Assembly: GCA_964471155.1 (NCBI GenBank)
Contig: CAYYFX010000039.1
Coordinates: 1 to 34,218, forward strand
Source of the DNA: CAYYFX01 sp964471155
GTDB taxonomy: Bacteria; ARS69
Direction of reading: 5' to 3'
DNA length: 34,218 bases
Each line of letters opens with the position of its first letter. The stretch's first letter is position 1. Positions 23,512 through 30,189 of the stretch are shown in pieces. Below the pieces are notes generated by a model, which did no database searches, was not told where the DNA came from, and worked only from the letters and a program-made list of their open reading frames with translations. A program made the translations under genes and the position numbers.

Positions 23512-23526
23512 GTGAACTCCGTTCAC
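23512..23526. promoter_or_regulatory. Perfect GTGAAC-TCC-GTTCAC palindrome, putative operator
   Basis: GTGAAC (23512-23517) and GTTCAC (23521-23526) are exact inverted repeats separated by three bases, placed 17 bases upstream of the TPR regulator ATG. A near copy lies in the leader of the small secreted protein gene (23893-23907). It could be an autoregulatory site. Confidence 0.45.
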
Positions 23527-23596
23527 CCTGCACTGCACGACCAACCCTCCGATCGACGCCGCGTCGCCGGTGGGTGGTGCGCGCCTGGTTGGCCTG

Positions 23597-23854
23597 CTAT
23601 CGGACCTGGACGCCGTACACCCGCAGGTACAGCCGGATGACCTGCTTCCAGACGTCCGAAAGCCGCTCGCTCGACGTCGCGACCTGCCCCCGGGTCGACG
23701 AGGCCTCCGCTGCGACCAGCGCAGGACCCTTCGGATTCGCGATCTGGGGGTGATCGGGATCGCCATTGCGGCCGTTCGGTCCCGCCATCGCGGGGCCGGC
23801 GACCAACGAGAGGCTCAGCAAGCAGAGAAGTGCGATCCGCAGGGCTTTCGACAT
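23597..23854 (-). CDS. Small secreted protein of unknown function
   Basis: This 85-residue protein has a textbook signal peptide (MSKALRIALLCLLSLSLVAG, cleavage likely after PAMA), leaving a mature chain of about 60 residues. The mature part starts polar (GPNGRNGDPDHPQ) and ends in an amphipathic, aromatic/basic segment (WKQVIRLYLRVYGVQVR). There are no cysteines in the mature part and no family is recognised. The ATG at 23854 has GGAG ten bases upstream. It has the best-looking promoter in this part of the window (23925-23953) and lies 101 bp upstream of the TPR-GAF-AAA regulator on the same strand, so it may be co-transcribed with it or be linked to its signal. That link is inference. Confidence 0.78.
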   Translation of the reverse strand: MSKALRIALLCLLSLSLVAGPAMAGPNGRNGDPDHPQIANPKGPALVAAEASSTRGQVATSSERLSDVWKQVIRLYLRVYGVQVR

Positions 23855-23892
23855 GCCGAACTCGCTCCGTGTTCGTCGGAATCCGGAGGACC

Positions 23893-23907
23893 GGGAACCT
23901 GGTTCAC
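23893..23907. promoter_or_regulatory. GTGAAC-type dyad in the leader of the small secreted protein gene
   Basis: In mRNA sense GTGAAC-CAG-GTTCCC, one mismatch from the perfect GTGAAC-N3-GTTCAC palindrome at 23512-23526. It lies between the -10 box (23925-23930) and the start codon, a typical repressor position. Confidence 0.4.
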
Positions 23908-23924
23908 ACCTCCGGACGAGGAAC

Positions 23925-23953
23925 AGTTTAGAACCGGGATCCCCGAACGTCAA
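23925..23953 (-). promoter_or_regulatory. Promoter of the small secreted protein gene
   Basis: On the minus strand TTGACG (23948-23953), exactly 17 bases, then TAAACT (23925-23930). The -35 overlaps the TGA stop of the upstream two-TM gene (23950-23952). The leader to the ATG is roughly 65 bases and contains a GTGAAC dyad. Confidence 0.65.
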
Positions 23954-24207
23954 CGCGAGGCCGGCCCGGACTGCCTCTCGCCCCACGCCCTTTTTACGCC
24001 CCACAGGAGGCCCGCGACGAGCCCCGCGACCCACAGGCCCAGGAAGCGGGCCGAGGCCTGGCGGAACGCGGGGTCCAGATCCGGCCGCCACTGGACGGCG
24101 GCGGCCCCGCCGGCGAACCACAACCCCTGGAGCACGAACCCGAGCACCAGGACGGCGACCGCATCCACGATCAGGCGGTCCCAGAAGCGACCCCAGGACT
24201 CGTTCAC
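23950..24207 (-). CDS. Small two-TM membrane protein of unknown function
   Basis: This 85-residue protein has two hydrophobic helices (about 12-35, VDAVAVLVLGFVLQGLWFAGG, and about 53-70, FLGLWVAGLVAGLLWGV) joined by a short polar loop, with a basic C-terminus. No family is recognised. The start is GTG at 24207, strongly supported by GGGGAGG five bases upstream. Its stop codon overlaps the -35 box of the next gene's promoter. It lies 80 bp downstream of the SAM hydrolase gene on the same strand. Confidence 0.7.
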   Translation of the reverse strand: MNESWGRFWDRLIVDAVAVLVLGFVLQGLWFAGGAAAVQWRPDLDPAFRQASARFLGLWVAGLVAGLLWGVKRAWGERQSGPASR

Positions 24208-24279
24208 CGTTGCCTCCCCCTTCGGGCGTGGAGCCGCCCGGCTTCAGCCCCCGGATGCCGGAGGATCCCTGCCTGCGCC

Positions 24280-24296
24280 GCCGGCCGTCAACCGGC
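24280..24296 (-). terminator. Short hairpin with the SAM hydrolase stop codon in its loop
   Basis: GCCGG (24280-24284) pairs with CCGGC (24292-24296); the seven-base loop holds the TGA stop (24288-24290). The stem is only five bp, so it is weak evidence for termination. Confidence 0.25.
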
Positions 24297-25091
24297 TTCC
24301 GCCGGCGCCTCCAGGATCACCGTATCCCCCGCGTTCAACCCCAAGCGCTTCCGTGCGTTGCCTTCGCGCACGGAGATCTCCAGCGTCCCGGATCCGCCGA
24401 TCGTCAGCAGGGCCTCGCCGGGCGGGACGTCGGCGTAGGCCAGCCGGATCCCCGCCACCCGCGTGCGCCCGGCCACGACCGCGATCGACCGCCAGCCCTC
24501 GTCGAAGGTCTCCCGCAGGAAGGCCTCCTCCGCGGTCGTGATCAGGTTGCCGAAGCGGTCCGTGCGCACGATCTCGCACGCGAACCCCCCGTCCGCGCGC
24601 CGCGCCGGACGGAACGGCGCCAGCGGGACCGGGTCCTGGACCTCGGGGCCCACCTCGGTGATCGCCGTCCCCCGCAGGAGCCGTGCCGCCGTCGGGGCGA
24701 AGACGTCCCGCCCGTCGAACGTCGTGCCGCGCCGGACGTGCTCCAGCTCCCGGAACGCGATCTCGCGGATCTCCGCGCCCGGCTGCTCGAAGGCCGTCTG
24801 GAGGATCCCGTTGTCCGGCCCCACGAACAGGTGCCCCGCGGCCGCCACCACCAGGCCGCGCCGGGCGCTCCCCACGCCCGGATCCACGACGCAGACGTGG
24901 CAGGCGCCCCCGGGGAACGACCGCCAGACCCGGGACAGGATCCAGCCGCCCTCGCGGATCGCGCCGGGGCGCACCCCATGCGTGACATCCACCACGGCGG
25001 CCTCCGGAGCGAGGCGGAGCAGGACCGCCTTCATCTCGCCGACGTACGGGTCCGACAGCCCGAAGTCCGTGAGCAACGTCAAAGGGCCCAT
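24288..25091 (-). CDS. SAM hydrolase / SAM hydroxide adenosyltransferase (DUF62 family)
   Basis: This 267-residue protein belongs to the family that includes fluorinase and chlorinase but mostly hydrolyses S-adenosylmethionine to adenosine and methionine. Diagnostic segments are LLTDFGLSDPYVGEMK at the N-terminus, VVDVTHGVRPG, CVVDPGVGSARRGL, FVGPDNGILQTAF, FDGRDVFAPTAARL and RTDRFGNLITT. The N-terminal SAM-binding domain and C-terminal beta domain are both complete. The ATG at 25091 has a G-rich ribosome-binding site, and the divergent gap to the thiolase gene holds a TATAAG box. It is not next to a methionine or cobalamin gene, but the window's transsulfuration genes use the same methionine-cycle pool. 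Confidence 0.92.
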   Translation of the reverse strand: MGPLTLLTDFGLSDPYVGEMKAVLLRLAPEAAVVDVTHGVRPGAIREGGWILSRVWRSFPGGACHVCVVDPGVGSARRGLVVAAAGHLFVGPDNGILQTAFEQPGAEIREIAFRELEHVRRGTTFDGRDVFAPTAARLLRGTAITEVGPEVQDPVPLAPFRPARRADGGFACEIVRTDRFGNLITTAEEAFLRETFDEGWRSIAVVAGRTRVAGIRLAYADVPPGEALLTIGGSGTLEISVREGNARKRLGLNAGDTVILEAPAEAG

Positions 25092-25124
25092 CGCTTTCCC
25101 CCTTCCGCCCGACGCGGAATCCGG

Positions 25125-25153
25125 CTTATACCCTTCCCACGCCGCCGCGGGAA
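25125..25153 (-). promoter_or_regulatory. Possible promoter of the SAM hydrolase gene
   Basis: On the minus strand TTCCCG (25148-25153), 17 bases, then TATAAG (25125-25130), 34 bases before the ATG. The -10 is strong, the -35 weak. The region (25092-25225) is shared with the divergent thiolase gene, for which no clear promoter is seen. Confidence 0.45.
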
Positions 25154-25225
25154 CCGCGGAGTGGCCTCTCGCGTTCCTTCCGCCCCGATCCGGGCGCGGA
25201 CCCACCCCGACGAAACCGGAGTCGC

Positions 25226-26413
25226 ATGCCCCCCGTCGCCATCCTCTCCGCCGTGCGTACGCCCATCGGCCGCTTCCTCGGCGCCTTCGCCGGCGTCCCG
25301 GCCCGCGACCTCGCCGTCACCGCCGCGACCGCCGCGCTCGCCCGGGCCGGCGTGGAGCCCGCGGAGGTCGGCGAGGTGATCTTCGGGATGGCCCGCCAGG
25401 CCGGCAACGGTCCGAATCCCGGGCGGCAGATCGGCGTGACCGCCGGCGTGCCGGTGGAGGTGCCCGGGTACACCGTGAACCAGGCCTGCGCATCCGGCCT
25501 CACGGCGGTCTCGCTCGGCGCCGCCGCGCTCGCGCGCGGGGACGCCCGCATCGCGCTCGTGGGCGGCGTGGAGAACATGTCGCGGGTGCCCTTCCTGCTC
25601 GAGGGCGCGCGCGGCGGCTACCGCCTCGGCCACGGCGAGGTCGTGGACGGCATGTACCGCGACGGCTTCCACTGCCCGCTCGCGGACCAGCTCATGGGCC
25701 GCACCGCGGAGACGCTCGCGGAGCAGGGTGGCATCACGCGCGCGGAGCAGGACGGGTTCGCGCTCGAGAGCCAGCGCCGCGCCGGACGCGCGCAGGCGAA
25801 CGGGCGCTTCACGGACGAGATCGCGCCGGTCGAGGTGCCGGCCAAGGGCGGACCGGTGACGGTGGCCGCGGACGAGCACCCGCGCCCGGACACGACGCTC
25901 GAAGGGCTGGCGAAGCTGCCGGCGGTGTTCCGCAAGGACGGCACCGTGCACGCGGGCAACTCCTCGGGCATCACCGACGGCGCGGCCGCGATCGTGCTGG
26001 CCACCGCCGCGGAGGTCGAGCGCCGCGGCGCGGAGCCGCTCGGGTGGATCGAGGATGCCGCGTCCGCGGGCGTCGACCCGCGCATCATGGGCATCGGCCC
26101 GGTCCCGGCCACGCGCAAGCTCCTCGCGCGGCTCGGCCGCACCCTCGACTCCTTCGACCTCGTGGAGCTGAACGAGGCGTTCGCCGCGCAGGTGCTGGCG
26201 GTGGCGCGCGAGCTCGACCTGGACCTCGAGCGAACGAACGTGAACGGCGGCGCCATCGCGCTCGGCCACCCCATCGGGGCGACCGGCGCGCGCATCCTGG
26301 TGACGCTCCTGCACGAGATGCGCAAGCGCGACGCGGAGCGCGGCCTCGCCACGCTGTGCGTCAGCGGCGGGATGGGCTACTCGATGGCGGTGACGCGCAC
26401 GAGGCCGCGCTGA
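25226..26413 (+). CDS. Acetyl-CoA acetyltransferase (thiolase)
   Basis: This 395-residue thiolase catalyses reversible condensation of two acetyl-CoA, or cleavage of 3-ketoacyl-CoA. Catalytic residues are all present: the acyl-accepting Cys in NQACASG (C88), the NEAF motif, the His in GGAIALGHPIGATG and the second Cys in CVSGGMG near the C-terminus. Length is typical of the biosynthetic/degradative AtoB-FadA family; the GHPIGATG and NSSGITDG segments favour the acetoacetyl-CoA thiolase type, but longer-chain activity cannot be excluded. It stands alone on the plus strand, diverging from the SAM hydrolase and converging on the FG-GAP operon, with a strong terminator hairpin just after its stop. 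Confidence 0.95.
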   Translation: MPPVAILSAVRTPIGRFLGAFAGVPARDLAVTAATAALARAGVEPAEVGEVIFGMARQAGNGPNPGRQIGVTAGVPVEVPGYTVNQACASGLTAVSLGAAALARGDARIALVGGVENMSRVPFLLEGARGGYRLGHGEVVDGMYRDGFHCPLADQLMGRTAETLAEQGGITRAEQDGFALESQRRAGRAQANGRFTDEIAPVEVPAKGGPVTVAADEHPRPDTTLEGLAKLPAVFRKDGTVHAGNSSGITDGAAAIVLATAAEVERRGAEPLGWIEDAASAGVDPRIMGIGPVPATRKLLARLGRTLDSFDLVELNEAFAAQVLAVARELDLDLERTNVNGGAIALGHPIGATGARILVTLLHEMRKRDAERGLATLCVSGGMGYSMAVTRTRPR

Positions 26414-26418
26414 CGGGG

Positions 26419-26452
26419 CGGCGCCCCGGACACCGGGCGGTCCGGGGCGCCG
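26419..26452. terminator. Bidirectional terminator hairpin between convergent genes
   Basis: A perfect 13-bp stem, 26419-26431 with 26440-26452 (arms CGGCGCCCCGGAC and its complement), has an eight-base loop. It begins six bases after the thiolase stop and ends ten bases before the FG-GAP gene stop. It has no T-tract on either strand, but it is the longest perfect hairpin found in the window. Confidence 0.65.
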
Positions 26453-26479
26453 TCGTCCGGCGTCAGCCCACGCGGACGA
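26453..26479 (-). terminator. Second hairpin around the FG-GAP gene stop codon
   Basis: TCGTCCG (26453-26459) pairs perfectly with CGGACGA (26473-26479); the 13-base loop holds the TGA stop (26463-26465). It abuts the 13-bp hairpin, giving a tandem pair. Confidence 0.35.
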
Positions 26480-29441
26480 TCTTGACCGTCCGTTCCACGC
26501 CGTCCGCGCGGAGCTTCGCGAAGTACACGCCGGCGGTCACGTTCATCCCCCGCTCGTTCCTCCCGTCCCACGCCACCCGGTGCACGCCGGCGGCCGCGGG
26601 CCCGTGCAGCACGGTCCGGACGAGCCTCCCCGCGATGTCGTAGACCGCGAGATCCACGGGGCCGGCCGCGGGCAGCGCGAACGCCAGCTCGGTGCCGGAC
26701 GTCGAGGGATTCGGCCGGGGTGCCGCGAGGCGCACCTCGGTGGGCGTCACGTCCCGCCCCGAGCGCGCCGCCTCCAGGCTCCGCGCGTCGCCGGCGACCA
26801 GCCGGAAGCGGGTCACCGTTCCCGCCGGCAGCGTGAACTCCGGCGTCCGGGCCGGATCGATGGCCACGAGCGACTCGTCCGAGACGAGCACGGCGCCCCA
26901 CCCCGCGGGCAGCGTGTCCAGCCCGCCCACGGTCACGCGGGCCGGGCCGTCGGCCGCCTCGATGACGAGATCGAAGACCGCCGGCGACGCCGAGGCGCTC
27001 ACCGCGCGCGTCCACTCGCGCGGTCCCCCGTCCTCCCGGACGAAGTACGCGCGAACCGTGCCGGGAAGACCCGGCGGCTCCTCCGCGGCCAGCGACGGCG
27101 TTGCCGAGACGCCGGCACGGTTGTCGAGATCGGCGGAGCGATCCCCGCGGACGTCCACCGCGAGGGACCAGTCCCACGCGGCGGGCACCGGCGGCATCCG
27201 CGGCGCCGCGATCCGACCGGGGATCACGAGCGTCTGCGTTCCGGATCCGCCGTTGAACACCCAGTATCCCTGCCACGGCGCGAGGGACGTGACGTCGAAG
27301 TAGCTTCCGCCCGAGCGGCCGACGACCCGCGTCGACACGTCCGGCGCGTTCGTGCGGTCGATGGCGGCGGTGGCGATCGGGAAGAGATACGGGTTCCCGA
27401 TCTGGTTCCAGCCCGGATCCACCGGGATCGTGACGCCGCCCACGGTGGAGGTGGAGACGCCCGTCGCGTCGATGGCCGAAGGCGACTTCTGGATGAGCCA
27501 GAAGCCGCGTCCCGGCGCGAGCGCGCCCGCGCTGGCATCCTCGAGATAGGTGCCCGCCGCGGGAGAGTACCTTCCGAAACGCCACTTCTTCGGGTCGTAC
27601 GTGCCGAGGTCGTCCTCGAGCACGCCCGCGAGGGACGCCGGCTGCGCCGTGAACGGAATGGACAGGAGCTCGTACTGCTCGGCCGGCGACGTGCCCGGGC
27701 GCGTGCGCGTTCCGAGATTCGCAGGGAGGAACGCGGGGGCGTCGGGTCCCCCGAAGGGATACACGCGCGTCGTTCCGCCGCCGATCCGGTAGGCGACGTA
27801 GAACTCCACGCCGTGCTCGGAGGCGGAGCCGCTCGGGATGGCCGCGGCAAGGCTGTCCGCGCCGACCGACATCGTGGCCGCCGAGAACGCGTCCGCGGTG
27901 CCGGCCGGCCGGTAGAACAGCGCGGCCGTCGTCACCGCGACCCCGCGCGGATCGAGCTGCAGGTCGATGGCGGTGCCCGGCGTGAAGCCGTTCGCGAGGG
28001 CGCCCTTCGGCGTGAATCCGGGCTCCACGATCCGCGTGACCCGGTCCACGCCCACCCCCGTGACGGTCTGCTCGACTCCCGAGGGCCAGCGCACGGTGAC
28101 CGAGGTCACCGAGGTCGCGGCGCCGACTCCGAACTCCACAGGCAGCGAACTCTGGGAGAGGAACCCGTCCCCGCCGGAGACCTCGCGCAGCTGGCTGCGC
28201 CCGTCCGCCACGAGCGTGACGCGGGCACCGATGGCCGCACGGTTCGAGATCGTCCCCTCCAGCACGAGATGGACCCAGTGGCCCCCGGCACCGTCATTGC
28301 GCAGGAAGGCGGTGCCCGAGCCGCCGTCCCCGTTCAGGTAGAGATCGAGGTCGCCGTCGCCGTCCGCGTCCCCCGCGCTGGCGCCCACCGTGGGGTGGCC
28401 CGGCGGGAAGCCCGAAGGCGGGAGGCGGTGCCACGAGCCGGCGCCGTCGTTCCGCAGGAGGAGGGCGGTGCCGGACCCCAGCGTTCCCTGGTAGATGTCC
28501 AGGTCCCCGTCGTTCTCCAGATCGAACAGGCACGTGCTGGATCCGGTGGACTCCGCCACCGCGGGAGCGATGTTCGCGAACGCGCCGGTCCCCAGGTTGC
28601 GGTAGATCCGATCGGCGGCGTTGACGTCGCCCACGACCAGGTCCAGGTGTCCGTCGTTGTCGACATCGCCCCACTGGACGCCCCAGATGTTCCCGGCCGT
28701 GTTCACTCCTGCCGCCGCGGCCACGTTGACGAACGAGAGGCCGCCGTCGTTCCGGAGCAGCACCGGCGTGGTGGGGCCCGGTGCGCCGTACAGATCCGGA
28801 TCCCCGTCGTCGTCGAAGTCGCCCCACGCCGCGGCGGCGACGTTGGCCAGGGCGAGCGCCGCGGGCGTGACGTTGCGGAACACGAATCCGCCGTCGTTGC
28901 GGAGCAGGACGGCCGGCCCGAGCCCCGTGCGGTAGATGTCGAGGTCCCCGTCGCCGTCCACGTCGACCCACATGCTGCCGCGTCCGTTCGACAGGGCGGC
29001 CGCGAGGTCGCCCGGGGTCTGGCGCGCGAAGGCGCCGCCATCATTGCGGTACACGACCCCGATGTTGCCGATCTTGCCGATGAACGGATCCAGGTCCCCG
29101 TCCTCGTCCACGTCGGCCCAGGTGACGCCGATGCCGGCGGAATCCACCGCGCCCGCGAACGCGGTTCCCGTGATGTCGGAGAACCCGGTGCGGTCGTTCC
29201 GGAACAAACGCAGGCCCGGAGGGCCGGCACCGGAATAGACGCCGGTCAGGAGATCCAGGTCGCCGTCGCCGTCGGCGTCGTTCCACGCCGATCCGGCGGA
29301 CGTGGGCACCGCGAGGGCGGTGCCCGTGGCGTTCACGAACTGCGCGCGAACCGGGGAGGCGAGGGCGAGCACCCCGAGAAGGAGGATCCACGAGCCGACC
29401 CGGACGCGGTTCGCGGAACGAACCTCGTATTCCGTCGTCAT
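26463..29441 (-). CDS. Secreted FG-GAP/VCBS repeat protein with UnbV domain and FlgD-Ig-like C-terminus
   Basis: This 992-residue protein has a signal peptide (ILLLGVLALASPVRA) and then a beta-propeller of at least seven FG-GAP/VCBS blades, each with a calcium-type DxDxDGDxD loop (DADGDGDLDL, DVDEDGDLDP, DVDGDGDLDI, DFDDDGDPDL, DVDNDGHLDL, DLENDGDLDI, DADGDGDLDL). An ASPIC/UnbV domain follows (NRAAIGARVTLVADG, VRWPSGVEQTV), then a long beta-rich region, and finally a FlgD-Ig-like domain (RPNPSTSGTELAFALP, VYDIAGRLVRTV, AWDGRNERG, GVYFAKLRADG) like that of the S8 peptidase. It is probably a cell-surface or secreted adhesion/scaffold protein. It starts 17 bp after the TPR/TM gene; its G-rich ribosome-binding site is folded into a hairpin with that gene's end. 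Confidence 0.93.
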   Translation of the reverse strand: MTTEYEVRSANRVRVGSWILLLGVLALASPVRAQFVNATGTALAVPTSAGSAWNDADGDGDLDLLTGVYSGAGPPGLRLFRNDRTGFSDITGTAFAGAVDSAGIGVTWADVDEDGDLDPFIGKIGNIGVVYRNDGGAFARQTPGDLAAALSNGRGSMWVDVDGDGDLDIYRTGLGPAVLLRNDGGFVFRNVTPAALALANVAAAAWGDFDDDGDPDLYGAPGPTTPVLLRNDGGLSFVNVAAAAGVNTAGNIWGVQWGDVDNDGHLDLVVGDVNAADRIYRNLGTGAFANIAPAVAESTGSSTCLFDLENDGDLDIYQGTLGSGTALLLRNDGAGSWHRLPPSGFPPGHPTVGASAGDADGDGDLDLYLNGDGGSGTAFLRNDGAGGHWVHLVLEGTISNRAAIGARVTLVADGRSQLREVSGGDGFLSQSSLPVEFGVGAATSVTSVTVRWPSGVEQTVTGVGVDRVTRIVEPGFTPKGALANGFTPGTAIDLQLDPRGVAVTTAALFYRPAGTADAFSAATMSVGADSLAAAIPSGSASEHGVEFYVAYRIGGGTTRVYPFGGPDAPAFLPANLGTRTRPGTSPAEQYELLSIPFTAQPASLAGVLEDDLGTYDPKKWRFGRYSPAAGTYLEDASAGALAPGRGFWLIQKSPSAIDATGVSTSTVGGVTIPVDPGWNQIGNPYLFPIATAAIDRTNAPDVSTRVVGRSGGSYFDVTSLAPWQGYWVFNGGSGTQTLVIPGRIAAPRMPPVPAAWDWSLAVDVRGDRSADLDNRAGVSATPSLAAEEPPGLPGTVRAYFVREDGGPREWTRAVSASASPAVFDLVIEAADGPARVTVGGLDTLPAGWGAVLVSDESLVAIDPARTPEFTLPAGTVTRFRLVAGDARSLEAARSGRDVTPTEVRLAAPRPNPSTSGTELAFALPAAGPVDLAVYDIAGRLVRTVLHGPAAAGVHRVAWDGRNERGMNVTAGVYFAKLRADGVERTVKIVRVG

Positions 29442-29448
29442 GGCTGGC

Positions 29449-29470
29449 CCCCCGTACCCTACTGCGGGGG
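29449..29470 (-). promoter_or_regulatory. Intercistronic hairpin linking two genes (stop codon in loop, ribosome-binding site in arm)
   Basis: In mRNA sense CCCCCG (29465-29470) pairs with CGGGGG (29449-29454). The ten-base loop contains the TAG stop of the TPR/TM gene (29459-29461), and the 3' arm is the Shine-Dalgarno sequence of the FG-GAP gene (ATG at 29441). A ribosome reaching the stop would open the stem, so this looks like translational coupling. Confidence 0.5.
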
Positions 29471-30076
29471 ATCGGGGAAGAACGGAAGATCCGACTCCCC
29501 GTCGTCGCCGCCGCCGCTCACCGCCAGCACCACGCCGCCCACGACCAGGGCACCGCCGACCGCGAGCACCGCCTTGTTCTTGTACCAGGGCGTGCCTCCG
29601 CCGGCCGCCTTGGGCGCCGAGGAGCGCGAGTCGATCGGCTTCGACGGCTCCGACGGCTGCGCCGGCGGCTCCGTGGTGGAGCAGCTGGCCTTCGCCTGCT
29701 CGAAGACCTCGAGCTCGTCCTTCGTGTAGAGGTCCGGGTCCGGGCGCCACGACGGCTCCACGCGCAGCGCGTTGCAGAACGCCTCGACCGCGCTCGACCG
29801 GTGCGCCAGACCGACCTCGCAGCGCGCCTTGAGGATGTACGCGTCCCGCAGCGTGCCGCCGGAGAGGCCGCCGCCGTCCAGCAGCGCATTGACCTTGGTC
29901 AGCGCCGTGGTGAAGTCCGCGACGAGGAAGTAGTCCTCCGCGCGGGTCAGCTCCTCGCGCGCGTCCGCGTACGCGGGGCGGGCGAACAGCACGAGGTCCA
30001 GCGTCGTGGCGAGGAACGCGGCGACGGACAGCATCGCCATGCTCCGGAACAGGGGATGTGCGCGGTGGAATCGCAT
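29459..30076 (-). CDS. Exported TPR-like protein with C-terminal membrane segment
   Basis: This 205-residue protein has a signal peptide or N-terminal anchor (SMAMLSVAAFLATTLDLVLFARPAYA), a TPR-like helical block (about 40-125: LTRAEDYFLVADFTTALTKVNALL, AYILKARCEVGLAHRSSAVEAFCNAL), a Pro/Ser-rich linker and a C-terminal hydrophobic helix (AVLAVGGALVVGGVVLAV) with an acidic tail. It probably sits in the envelope with the TPR exposed outside the cytoplasm. No named family. The ATG at 30076 has AGGAGG five bases upstream and its own promoter at 30125-30152. It is co-transcribed with the FG-GAP/UnbV gene and lies next to the PEGA kinase gene, so it may belong to the same surface system. Confidence 0.8.
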   Translation of the reverse strand: MRFHRAHPLFRSMAMLSVAAFLATTLDLVLFARPAYADAREELTRAEDYFLVADFTTALTKVNALLDGGGLSGGTLRDAYILKARCEVGLAHRSSAVEAFCNALRVEPSWRPDPDLYTKDELEVFEQAKASCSTTEPPAQPSEPSKPIDSRSSAPKAAGGGTPWYKNKAVLAVGGALVVGGVVLAVSGGGDDGESDLPFFPDPPQ

Positions 30077-30124
30077 GACTTCCTCCTGGCCGCTGCGGCA
30101 GGGTCCGGCTCGGACGTTGGCCGC

Positions 30125-30152
30125 ATGGTAGCCGATGGCGGGGCCAGCGCAA
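30125..30152 (-). promoter_or_regulatory. Promoter of the TPR/FG-GAP operon
   Basis: On the minus strand TTGCGC (30147-30152), 16 bases, then TACCAT (30125-30130), 48 bases before the ATG. It separates this operon from the kinase cluster that ends at 30190. Confidence 0.5.
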
Positions 30153-30189
30153 GGGAGTTTCCCGCGCGGCCCGCCGGCTCTTCGCTTGC

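Noticed and set aside
23496..23596. Possible sigma-54 -24/-12 promoter (TGGTCGTGCAGTGC in mRNA sense) before the TPR regulator gene
   Set aside because: The GG and GC dinucleotides are nine bases apart, not ten, so it does not meet the strict spacing.
20067..23753. Long plus-strand open frame opposite the TPR regulator
   Set aside because: Low-complexity Arg/Gln/Leu composition without motifs; the minus strand encodes a complete TPR-GAF-AAA-Fis protein.
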